The position numbers and the translations under genes were made by a program. This document shows, in pieces, positions 8,695 to 17,220 of a DNA stretch of 64,000 nt. Position 1 is the first letter of the stretch. Each line of letters opens with the position of its first letter. Under the pieces are notes generated by a model, which saw nothing but the letters and a program-made list of their open reading frames with translations, had not been told where the DNA came from and did no database searches. Source of the DNA: Bacteroidales bacterium (GTDB taxonomy: Bacteria; Bacteroidota; Bacteroidia; Bacteroidales; UBA932); contig JAQUYF010000001.1 in assembly GCA_028691975.1 (NCBI GenBank), positions 1-64,000 on the forward strand, written 5' to 3'.

Positions 8695-11190
8695 TTATTT
8701 CTTATCGCGTTTGAAGCCGTCTTCAATGGCCTGGTCAATAATTTCAACCAGGTAAGCGTTGTGTGCTTTCGTAATTGCGTCATTAGCAGGAGATGCTTTC
8801 AGACGTTTCTGAAGATCAGTCATTTGATAGTATGTCATTGAAGCAATGTCGGTATTGTCTCTGGCGCTTCCTGCGACTGCAGGCATAGGAGAAGTTTCAC
8901 CGGTGAATAGCCCGCAAAGCGCATTGGTGTAAGCCTTTTGGAGTACTCTGGTGTAGATGTGAACCTGTTTGCCGGAAGCTAAGTTCCCCCAGACATATTT
9001 GTTCAGATCATTGTAAAGATCAGTCATTGTGTAAGCTTTCGAACCATTTGCAATCTCATCTTCAACAAGATTCATCATTACCCGTTTACTCAACATAGAC
9101 TCGAATATCCTCTTGTAAAGGGTGCTCATCTCCATTTCAGGCTTCAGGATGATCTTATCATAAACATCGGCAGGTGTCAACCAAAGTTGCGGCTGAAACA
9201 TATATTTGTTCAAAAATGCCATAGCCTCCCGTTGTTTGGCTTTCTCGACATGCTCATAAATAGCTCCTTCCATCTCTACTTTCTTAGGGGTAGCATATAC
9301 ACCACCGATCCACTTGTTAACGTGGCCCATATATCTGCGATACTGGGTTTCAACTTGTGAATACATATTGCGTAAGTTTTCATATCCTTTATTAGGTTCT
9401 GAAGTCCATTCAATCAGGTGATCCATAATAAATTGCAAATTCTTGATACCAAGTTCGCAGGTTTCCATCTGGTTAGCACCCAAATCCTCTGACTGATATC
9501 TCGGATCGTTAGGGCTTGATTCAGTACCAAACAGGAAGATTGGATCAGCAGTTTTTTCAATAATCCACTTGTTAATCACCGGCAGCTCTTTTTCAGGGTC
9601 TTCTATATCTAAAAATCTTCTGTATCCCCATTCTATTGCCCAGAAGTCATATTCGCCAAGGCGAGGAAATAGTAGCTCGCGCGGAATATTATCCCCCGGT
9701 TGAGCTACAAAGTTAAATCTCGAATAGTCCATAATTGAAGTAGTATGACCATGTTTGGCCAAAAACTCCGGATCTCGCAACTGTTTGGCAGTGAATAACA
9801 TTGTGCCTCCAAAATTGTGACGCAAGCCGAGTGTGTGCCCAATTTCGTGGGATGAGACAAATCTGATCAGCTGACCCATCAATTCGTCATCAAACTGCAT
9901 TTTGCGGGCAGCTGTATCAACAGGAGCACACTGAATGAAGTACCAATCGTGCAGTAAAGACATTACATTATGATACCAGTTGACGTGGCTCTCAATAATC
10001 TCACCTGAACGTGGATCATGTACGTGAGGTCCGCTTGCATTTGCGATATCGGATGGTTTATAGACAATAGCGGAGTGTCTGGCATCGTCCAGAGACCATG
10101 TAGAATCTTCTTCAGGAGTAGGAGCAACTATAGCACAAATCGCATTTTTGAAGCCTGCTTCTCTAAATAAAGGTTCCCAGTCATTCACCCCCTGAATCAG
10201 GTATGGAACCCATTTTTTAGGAGTAGAAGGGTCAATATAATAGATAATCTTCTTTGCAGGCTCGACAAGCTCACCTCTCTTATATTTTTCCACATCTTCA
10301 GGTTTGGGTTCAAGTCTCCAGCGTGTAATCATTCTTACACTCTCTACACCTTGAGGATTTTTATCGAAATCAGTATAGTTGGCTGTGAAGTAACCTACTC
10401 TATCGTCAAAGTAACGCGGAGTCATCGGAACATCCGGCAATTTGACAAAAGAGCAGTTAAACTCGTATGTGGCACTGCCGCCTGATTGAGTTGCGTATGT
10501 CTTAACGGCTTTTACTTCAGTATTAATCGGATATGTCTTGACACTTGAGATATAACATTTGTCTTTCTCCTGAGCTCCGAATTTATAAGAAGTTTTAGTC
10601 CTTTTGCTTAAGTACAGCATCTCAGAGTCGGACAGGAAAAAGTCGGTAACATCAATAATAGATATGGTCTTATCATTATTCCAGGCTTTAATGTCAAATG
10701 ACCCCACGATTGCGTTCAAATTGGAATTTTGAAGATTGTCGTACATCGGCTGACCTTTTTGAGACATCTCGCGGGTTGATATGGAGCGGAGGAATATCTT
10801 ATCATTCGGACCTTTTTCAAAGCGAAGCATTGCTTCATTGAGATAGTCTCCGGCATAGCCGCTGAAATTGCCTCTGATACCTGCTGCGGACTTTGATACC
10901 CTCGATACCAGCAGTATATCTTTTCCAAGCAAAGAATCTGGAATAGCCAGGTAATATCTATCTTCCTGCTTGTAAACGGTAGTCATGCCGGGCATTATGG
11001 AAGCATCCTTTTTAATGAATTTTTCGATTAAAACCGGGCCTTTCTTGGCAGGTTGTTTTTTTGTAGAATCTGCGACAGCAGTGGTTTGGGCAGCTTTTTG
11101 TGTCTGCTTTTTGGTTTTACGCTGAGCGTCAAGTTGAGCAGGAGCAAAAATCATGATTCCTGCCAGAATTAGAATAAGAAGTTGTTTCAT
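8695..11190 (-). CDS. zinc-dependent metalloprotease (DUF5117/DUF5118-type, gluzincin-like)
   Basis: SSHEIGHTLGLRHNFGGT (HExxH), signal peptide MKQLLILILAGIMIFAPAQLDAQ. Start trimmed from the ORF-track start 11283 to the ATG at 11190, which gives a normal signal peptide. Confidence 0.88.
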   Translation of the reverse strand: MKQLLILILAGIMIFAPAQLDAQRKTKKQTQKAAQTTAVADSTKKQPAKKGPVLIEKFIKKDASIMPGMTTVYKQEDRYYLAIPDSLLGKDILLVSRVSKSAAGIRGNFSGYAGDYLNEAMLRFEKGPNDKIFLRSISTREMSQKGQPMYDNLQNSNLNAIVGSFDIKAWNNDKTISIIDVTDFFLSDSEMLYLSKRTKTSYKFGAQEKDKCYISSVKTYPINTEVKAVKTYATQSGGSATYEFNCSFVKLPDVPMTPRYFDDRVGYFTANYTDFDKNPQGVESVRMITRWRLEPKPEDVEKYKRGELVEPAKKIIYYIDPSTPKKWVPYLIQGVNDWEPLFREAGFKNAICAIVAPTPEEDSTWSLDDARHSAIVYKPSDIANASGPHVHDPRSGEIIESHVNWYHNVMSLLHDWYFIQCAPVDTAARKMQFDDELMGQLIRFVSSHEIGHTLGLRHNFGGTMLFTAKQLRDPEFLAKHGHTTSIMDYSRFNFVAQPGDNIPRELLFPRLGEYDFWAIEWGYRRFLDIEDPEKELPVINKWIIEKTADPIFLFGTESSPNDPRYQSEDLGANQMETCELGIKNLQFIMDHLIEWTSEPNKGYENLRNMYSQVETQYRRYMGHVNKWIGGVYATPKKVEMEGAIYEHVEKAKQREAMAFLNKYMFQPQLWLTPADVYDKIILKPEMEMSTLYKRIFESMLSKRVMMNLVEDEIANGSKAYTMTDLYNDLNKYVWGNLASGKQVHIYTRVLQKAYTNALCGLFTGETSPMPAVAGSARDNTDIASMTYYQMTDLQKRLKASPANDAITKAHNAYLVEIIDQAIEDGFKRDKK

Positions 11191-11212
11191 TAGGGAAATA
11201 TTAAAAAATGAA

Positions 11213-11758
11213 TTATTTGTTAAACAATCTAAAATTCTGGTGGCACACCTCCCACAACACAACTCCGATGGAGACGGAGACATTCAGGGAATGTTTTGTC
11301 CCAAACTGAGGTATCTCAATACAGATATCACTTGCATCCACGACTTCCTGCTGCACTCCTTTCACTTCGTTGCCGAAAATAAAAGCATACTTGATCCCCT
11401 CTTTAACCTTGAACTCCTGCAGCATCGTGGAATGTTCTGCCTGCTCTACGCTGACAATAGTATATCCTTCCAACCTTAGACGATGGACAACGTCAATAGT
11501 TGCATCTGAGTACTCCCAAGACATGCTAAATTCGGCGCCGAGAGCGGATTTATGTATTTCCGGTGTCGGAGGGACCGCACAGATACCGCACAAATATATT
11601 TTTTCCAGACGGAAAGCGTCGGAAGTTCTAAAAGCCGAACCGATATTATGCTGGCTCCTGATGTTATCAAGTATAAGTACAATGGGGGTTTTATTAACGG
11701 ATTTAAACTCTTCGAGGCTAATTCGTTTCAATTCGTTATTAAAAAGTTTTCTAAACAT
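11213..11758 (-). CDS. SpoU/TrmH-family RNA methyltransferase
   Basis: ILDNIRSQHNIGSAFRTSDAFR, IFGNEVKGV, IPQFGTKHSLNVSVSIGVVLWE: SPOUT motifs 1-3. Confidence 0.9.
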   Translation of the reverse strand: MFRKLFNNELKRISLEEFKSVNKTPIVLILDNIRSQHNIGSAFRTSDAFRLEKIYLCGICAVPPTPEIHKSALGAEFSMSWEYSDATIDVVHRLRLEGYTIVSVEQAEHSTMLQEFKVKEGIKYAFIFGNEVKGVQQEVVDASDICIEIPQFGTKHSLNVSVSIGVVLWEVCHQNFRLFNK

Positions 11759-11760
11759 TA

Positions 11761-11793
11761 TTTGTCGCTATCCGCTAATAAAGATTACCTTTG
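11761..11793 (+). promoter_or_regulatory. Bacteroidota-type promoter upstream of glyA
   Basis: TTTG (11761-11764), 21-nt spacer, TACCTTTG (11786-11793), matching TTTG/TAnnTTTG. Confidence 0.55.
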
Positions 11794-11860
11794 TGGTTGC
11801 TTTCACCCAGATTTGGGTACAAACTTACGATAAATATTTAACAAAAAAACAAATAGTATT

Positions 11861-13141
11861 ATGAAACAGGACATACAAATATCCGAACTAATCACAAAAG
11901 AAGTGGAGCGCCAGACCAATGGTATCGAACTTATCGCTTCTGAAAACTACGTCAGCAAACAGGTGTTGACGGCACTTGGTTCTGTACTTACCAATAAATA
12001 TGCTGAAGGTTATCCAAGAGCAAGATATTACGGGGGGTGCGAAGTTGTGGACCAGGTAGAGCAGTTGGCGATTGACAGATTGTGTCAGTTGTTTGATGCA
12101 GAATATGCAAATGTTCAGCCTCACTCCGGAGCTCAGGCCAATATGGCTGTATTTATGGCTTGCCTTAAACCGGGCGACACCTTTATGGGACTTGACCTTG
12201 CACATGGTGGACACCTTACACACGGTTCACCGGTCAACATGTCTGGTATTCTTTATCATGCAGTAGCTTATCAGCTAAATAAAGAGACCGGACTCGTTGA
12301 TTATGACGATATGGAGCGCAAAGCATTGGAGTGCAAGCCTAAACTGATTATTGGCGGTGCTTCTGCCTATTCAAGAGAATGGGATTGGGAAAGAATGCGT
12401 GCTATCGCAGATAAGGTCGGGGCTATCTTTATGGTCGATATGGCTCACCCTGCAGGACTTATTGCAGCAGGTCTTTTGAAAAACCCTGTTAAATATGCTC
12501 ACATTGTTACTTCTACTACTCACAAGACTTTGAGAGGTCCACGTGGCGGTGTTATCATCATAGGTAAGGACTTTGATAATCCTTGGGGCATAATGACGCC
12601 TAAGGGCGAGATAAAGAAGATGTCAGCTGTCATCAATTCAAGCGTATTCCCGGGTATTCAGGGCGGTCCGCTTGAGCACTGCATCGCCGCAAAAGCTGTT
12701 TCATTCTTTGAAGCACTTCAGCCTGAATTTAAAGAGTACCAGATCCAGGTTCATAAAAATGCGGTTGCTATGGCAAAAGCATTTATGGATAAAGGCTATG
12801 ATGTCGTTTCCGGTGGTACAGACAATCACTTGATGCTGATTGATCTTCGTACCAAATTCCCTGATTTGACAGGTAAAGTTGCCGAGAAGACTCTTGTTAG
12901 AGCCGACATTACGGTTAACAAAAATATGGTTCCTTTCGATACCCGTTCACCTTTCCAAACTTCAGGTATCAGAGTAGGTACACCGGCAGTTACTTCACGT
13001 GGCCTTGTTGAAAAGGATATGCCGGAGATTGTTGACCTTATTGATGAAGTACTCAGTCACATCGATGACGAGTCAGTTATCGAAAAGGTTAAGGCTCAAG
13101 TTTACAAGAAAATGAGCGGACTTCCACTCAATAAATGGTAG
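11861..13141 (+). CDS. glyA: serine hydroxymethyltransferase
   Basis: [54 protein letters not shown]-lysine motif. Confidence 0.98.
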   Translation: MKQDIQISELITKEVERQTNGIELIASENYVSKQVLTALGSVLTNKYAEGYPRARYYGGCEVVDQVEQLAIDRLCQLFDAEYANVQPHSGAQANMAVFMACLKPGDTFMGLDLAHGGHLTHGSPVNMSGILYHAVAYQLNKETGLVDYDDMERKALECKPKLIIGGASAYSREWDWERMRAIADKVGAIFMVDMAHPAGLIAAGLLKNPVKYAHIVTSTTHKTLRGPRGGVIIIGKDFDNPWGIMTPKGEIKKMSAVINSSVFPGIQGGPLEHCIAAKAVSFFEALQPEFKEYQIQVHKNAVAMAKAFMDKGYDVVSGGTDNHLMLIDLRTKFPDLTGKVAEKTLVRADITVNKNMVPFDTRSPFQTSGIRVGTPAVTSRGLVEKDMPEIVDLIDEVLSHIDDESVIEKVKAQVYKKMSGLPLNKW

Positions 13142-13207
13142 GACCGAATCATCTTGGCAGTTTGGGTAGTCTGTAAGGCTATACAGGTGCTCTTTGAGGT
13201 AAGATAA

Positions 13208-13240
13208 GCAGCGGTGCGGAAGAATATTTTGCACCGCTGC
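13208..13240 (+). terminator. hairpin downstream of glyA, possible terminator
   Basis: gcagcggtgc / gcaccgctgc perfect 10-bp stem with 13-nt loop; weak T-tract afterwards (ctcattttc). Confidence 0.5.
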
Positions 13241-13492
13241 CTCATTTTCAGGCAATCCCTATCTCCCTCAAAATTTTTAGTAGAGCCACGCTGGGGGGGT
13301 GTTTTCATAGCCGCGGCGGAGATATTCTTACGGCTGGTACTCGCCGACACATTGTCCCGCTTGAACACGAGGTGAAGTTTACTCTATTCGCAAAATACAC
13401 AGCGATGTCGCAGGAAGACTTTTCTGAGCCGGTAGAAAGGTGATTGTCAGATGTGACAACTGCGAAGAAAAGATGGAAAGCCGAAAAGCAGC

Positions 13493-13535
13493 GTGTACCG
13501 GTTTCCCCACGGGAAACCTCTAAGGAAGGGTAGAA
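13493..13535. repeat. 43-bp direct repeat, copy 1, containing a GGTTTCCC-CAC-GGGAAACC palindrome
   Basis: gtgtaccggtttccccacgggaaacctctaaggaagggtagaa, identical to 13624-13666. Confidence 0.9.
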
Positions 13536-13623
13536 CTTACAGGAAGGGTAGATAACCCTACCGCAATCAGGCGGCAACCGGAGGCCGTGTCTTTCGTCAG
13601 AAAGACGGCAAGGCCGGGAGGTT

Positions 13624-13666
13624 GTGTACCGGTTTCCCCACGGGAAACCTCTAAGGAAGGGTAGAA
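13624..13666. repeat. 43-bp direct repeat, copy 2
   Basis: Identical to 13493-13535; lies 4 bp from the tRNA 3' end. Confidence 0.9.
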
Positions 13667-13670
13667 AAAG

Positions 13671-13744
13671 TCGGGATGAGGCGACTCGAACGCCCGACCC
13701 CCACGTCCCGAACGTGGTGCGCTAGCCAACTGCGCTACATCCCG
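13671..13744 (-). tRNA. tRNA-Pro (anticodon CGG)
   Basis: Reverse complement CGGGATG TA GCGC AGTTGGCTA GCGC A CCACG TTCGGGA CGTGG GGGTC GGGCG TTCGAGT CGCCT CATCCCG A folds as a full cloverleaf; no encoded CCA. Anticodon read by hand from loop TTCGGGA. Confidence 0.92.
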
Positions 13745-13815
13745 ATTTGAAATACCTTCTCTCTTATTAAATGGGCGGCAAATGTACGGATTTTTTCACA
13801 ATAATTAGCAAAAAT

Positions 13816-13847
13816 TTTGCACTTTAGGTATGGCATTTGTACCTTTG
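13816..13847 (+). promoter_or_regulatory. Bacteroidota-type promoter upstream of the LruC-domain lipoprotein
   Basis: TTTG (13816-13819), 20-nt spacer, TACCTTTG (13840-13847). Confidence 0.55.
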
Positions 13848-13883
13848 CTGTTTGAAAATAAGTAAATTAACTAAAATCAAAAT

Positions 13884-16202
13884 ATGATGAAAACATTTAA
13901 AACGCTAATTGGTAGCATATTATGTGCGGTGGTAACATTGAGCATCATCGGATGTGTCAGGCCTATTGTACCTGAAGAAGAAAAGAAAGATCCGGTTGTT
14001 GTTGATGACAGCTTTGACTATTTTACCATTAGAACTGTCGATGTGTCAGTCATTGTCAATGATCAGTATAACGGACAATATTACTATGTTGTAGAAATAT
14101 TGGATGGTAATCCTTTCACAGGTTCAGATGTAAATGTACTTGATGCCGGTGTTGCCAAAGGGACAACTCCATATACCGCAAAAGTTGCACTCGCAAAGAT
14201 TACTAACGCCATCTATATCCGACAGACAGATCCGTCAAAGAGAACGAGTACAAAAGTGATTGAAATAGATGATAAGCTTGCATACAGTTGTGACTTCAGG
14301 ACAAACGTGACGGGAGGCTCTTCCTCACAGGTTAAATCTTCTTCCGTTGAGACTAAAGCTCCTACCAGAGAGTATGCAAGCAGCTATACACTTCCTGCGA
14401 CATATACAACCCTAAGTGCGAGTGATGGTAGTCTTGGCGCAGGAACATACTATATTCCGGCAGGCGTTACATTAAACCCGGTAAGTTTTTGGGGAGCAAA
14501 AAATCTTTACATTGCAGGTACTCTGAATCTTAGCTTGAATAATTGCTTTGGTTCAGGTTCTAAAATAGTTATTCTCAATGGAGGTAAGCTCATTCTTCCA
14601 AGCAATAATGTCATAGGACAGGGCACCGCAATAATTGCCGTCCATCAAGGCGGTGAGATAGTTGCCAATGGAAAATTTGAATTAAATGCAGAAGCAAAGC
14701 TGATCAATGACGGTGTGGTTTCATGTGCAGGAGAGTTGGCGTTGCCGACAAATGGAAGTACTATAATCAACAATGCTACTCTTACTGCTAATTATTTAAG
14801 GATGAGCAATAAGTCGGAATTTCACAACTATTCTACTGCCAATCTGGGCGGGATGCATATCTCTACTAACAATCCTTATGTTTACAATGCAGGCACCGTG
14901 ACTGTTACAGGCACATTTACCTCTACCAATCAGGGGGCTACAGTTGAAAATCACGGAACTCTTAAGGCCGACAAGATTGATGCCTTGCACAGTGGTATAA
15001 ATATTCAAAATTATTGTAAGATTAAGACTCGTGAATTGATAGTTGAAGGTGGCACAATAGATTGTTATGCTGGGTCTCTGTTGGCTTGCGAATTGTTGGA
15101 GCTGCTGACTTCAAAGAATATAACTCTTCGTTCGGATGCGATGTTTGCCGTAACAGATCTGACGGATTTCGCCACTACCGAAATAGGCATGACATTGAAC
15201 AGTAATCGTTCGGAATTTACAGGTGTGCCGGCTGGCGGAAAGACTCCTGTATTGATAGTAGATGTGATCGCCAATGGAACGGACAATAATCGTCTCTCTC
15301 TGCTTGGCACAATGCAGGTGGTCTTTGGCAGTACTTTCGGTTCAGGATTTATCCACAAGATTGATTCAGGTATTACAATGACGGACACTCCGATTATTTC
15401 CTCTCCATTGAGCAGTTGTAATGATTTGTCTTTTGGGGATCCGGGCGATCCTGACGACCCTGATTTTCCTATTGCAGTAGTCGATAGTCGTATATTTACA
15501 TTTGCAATGGAAGATAATTGGCCGGAGTTTGGGGATTATGATATGAATGATGTTGTTTATAATATTCAAAATATTACCCGTTGGCAAAATGAGAGTAATC
15601 AGGTTGTAGCGTGGGGCTTTGACGTTCATCCGCTTGCTGCCGGAGGAATTATGTCGGTTTGTGTGATGCTGCAGTTGGATCAAATACCTTCCGGAAGCAT
15701 TTCCAACCTCACATCTTCTGTCTATCAGGGAAGTATCGAGGCCGGGCAGAGTAAAGAAAATATTGTTTTGATCCCTAACTTGCATAGAGATGCTTTCTCA
15801 AGGTCAACAATTATTACCAATACTCAGGTTGGAGCGGAGTATATTAATGCGCCCGTTTCGACTTACAAGGCTACTTTTGTCTCTCCTATAGCTAAGGAAA
15901 AGCTTAATGTAGATAATCTGAATTTTTATATCTATTTGGGAGCCAACAATAATGACCGTCGTGAGGTTCACATCGGAGGTTTTGTCCCATCAGATAAGGT
16001 TCAGCGGGCTACTAACAATTATATCGGTTCAAACGGTATGGTTTGGGGCTTTTTGATCCCGTATGCAAATTTCCTCTATCCTATTGAACAGACTGAAATC
16101 AATGTGGCTTATACCAAGTTTGACAATTGGGTAAAAACTTATGGTGCTGCCGATGATGACTGGTACAAGTATCCTACGGCAGGTAAGGTGTATGGGATGT
16201 AG
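13884..16202 (+). CDS. LruC domain-containing (DUF4842) lipoprotein
   Basis: Lipoprotein signal (VTLSIIGCVRP); C-terminal RIFTFAMEDNWPEFGDYDMNDVVYNI is typical of LruC/DUF4842; repetitive N/G-rich middle region. Confidence 0.8.
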   Translation: MMKTFKTLIGSILCAVVTLSIIGCVRPIVPEEEKKDPVVVDDSFDYFTIRTVDVSVIVNDQYNGQYYYVVEILDGNPFTGSDVNVLDAGVAKGTTPYTAKVALAKITNAIYIRQTDPSKRTSTKVIEIDDKLAYSCDFRTNVTGGSSSQVKSSSVETKAPTREYASSYTLPATYTTLSASDGSLGAGTYYIPAGVTLNPVSFWGAKNLYIAGTLNLSLNNCFGSGSKIVILNGGKLILPSNNVIGQGTAIIAVHQGGEIVANGKFELNAEAKLINDGVVSCAGELALPTNGSTIINNATLTANYLRMSNKSEFHNYSTANLGGMHISTNNPYVYNAGTVTVTGTFTSTNQGATVENHGTLKADKIDALHSGINIQNYCKIKTRELIVEGGTIDCYAGSLLACELLELLTSKNITLRSDAMFAVTDLTDFATTEIGMTLNSNRSEFTGVPAGGKTPVLIVDVIANGTDNNRLSLLGTMQVVFGSTFGSGFIHKIDSGITMTDTPIISSPLSSCNDLSFGDPGDPDDPDFPIAVVDSRIFTFAMEDNWPEFGDYDMNDVVYNIQNITRWQNESNQVVAWGFDVHPLAAGGIMSVCVMLQLDQIPSGSISNLTSSVYQGSIEAGQSKENIVLIPNLHRDAFSRSTIITNTQVGAEYINAPVSTYKATFVSPIAKEKLNVDNLNFYIYLGANNNDRREVHIGGFVPSDKVQRATNNYIGSNGMVWGFLIPYANFLYPIEQTEINVAYTKFDNWVKTYGAADDDWYKYPTAGKVYGM

Positions 16203-16208
16203 CTCTTG

Positions 16209-16760
16209 TTAGCGGATTCGGTATTGCCTAAGCTTTTTGCGAAGCTCTTTCTCCCTTCCATTGACAAGAGTATTCAACAACAGATGAAACTCTTTGCCGT
16301 GGTTGAGATATTTCAGGTGACAAAGTTCGTGAAGTATTACGTAGTCAATAAGTTCCTGAGATAGAAGTACAAGCCTGAGATTCAGGTTGATGTTCTTTTG
16401 CGCGGAGCAGCTGCCCCAGTTAGACACGTTGTTTTTAATGAAGACTTTATTGTAAGTAAAACCATGTAAGTCGGCTAAGTATTTGAGTCTTGCTGGAAGT
16501 GTCGCTTTTGCCTGATTACGTATTGCTTCAACGTCAATGCCATTCATCGGAGAGGGTCTGTTTTTCCTTGACGTGCGTTGCTTGATGATCCACTCCTTAT
16601 TGTCTTCGACAAATGACATTGCGCGGGAGTATGTAACGAGCCACGGAATAGAGACACGAATCTCTCCTTTGGAATTGACTCTAATTGAGAGCCTGCGTGA
16701 TTTAACTCGTTTAGTGATAAATACTTCTCCTAATTCGGGGTGTTTGATGATTTTACTCAT
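16209..16760 (-). CDS. YgjP-like metallopeptidase domain protein (SprT/M48-like, DUF45)
   Basis: VILHELCHLKYLNHGKEFH (HExxH...), NWGSCSAQKNINLNLRLV motif. Confidence 0.88.
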   Translation of the reverse strand: MSKIIKHPELGEVFITKRVKSRRLSIRVNSKGEIRVSIPWLVTYSRAMSFVEDNKEWIIKQRTSRKNRPSPMNGIDVEAIRNQAKATLPARLKYLADLHGFTYNKVFIKNNVSNWGSCSAQKNINLNLRLVLLSQELIDYVILHELCHLKYLNHGKEFHLLLNTLVNGREKELRKKLRQYRIR

Positions 16761-16801
16761 TCTTTTGTCTCAAGAAAAAAACGAACAAAAGTAATAAATA
16801 G

Positions 16802-16831
16802 TTGCAGAGTAAAAAATTATGTTTACCTTTG
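16802..16831 (+). promoter_or_regulatory. Bacteroidota-type promoter upstream of rpsO
   Basis: TTG (16802-16804), 19-nt spacer, TACCTTTG (16824-16831). Confidence 0.55.
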
Positions 16832-16884
16832 TGACCCCTCGAAAGAGGTAAAATTTTATTTAACTAATTAATTTTTTGCATTTT

Positions 16885-17160
16885 ATGTCAGAATATTTAT
16901 CAGCAGACAAAAAGCAAGAGATTTTCGGACAATACGGAAAGTCTAATGCTGACACCGGTTCCCCAGAGAGCCAGGTTGCTTTATTTTCCTACCGTATCGC
17001 TCACCTTACAGCTCACCTTCAGAATAATAAGAAGGACCACAATACTCAGAGAGCGTTGTTGAGACTTGTAGGTAAAAGACGTCAATTATTAGACTACTTG
17101 AAGTCTAAGGACATCGAACGATACAGAGAGATCGTAAAGGCCCTTAATCTTCGTAAATAA
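16885..17160 (+). CDS. rpsO: 30S ribosomal protein S15
   Basis: NADTGSPESQVALFSYRIAHLTAHLQ...LRLVGKRRQLLDYLK. Start set at ATG 16885; the ORF-track start at 16876 is a TTG. Confidence 0.97.
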   Translation: MSEYLSADKKQEIFGQYGKSNADTGSPESQVALFSYRIAHLTAHLQNNKKDHNTQRALLRLVGKRRQLLDYLKSKDIERYREIVKALNLRK

Positions 17161-17179
17161 TAAGAGGGAAAAAAGAGGG

Positions 17180-17208
17180 GAGGCCGCTAACACAAGTGGC
17201 CTCTTTTT
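17180..17208 (+). terminator. rho-independent terminator between rpsO and pnp
   Basis: gaggccgct-aacaca-agtggcctc-ttttt, 9-bp stem with one G:T. Confidence 0.8.
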
Positions 17209-17220
17209 ATATAGGAACAA

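Noticed and set aside
13102-13368. ORFs 13073..13255 and 13102..13368 (minus) downstream of glyA
   Set aside because: They overlap the glyA 3' end and hairpin; composition and lack of motif suggest non-coding.
13305-13729. ORFs 13305..13577 and 13520..13729 (minus) sharing FYPSLEVSRGETGT
   Set aside because: They are translations of the 43-bp non-coding repeat, and one runs into the tRNA gene; no signal peptide or recognisable domain. Treated as spurious ORFs over a repeat.
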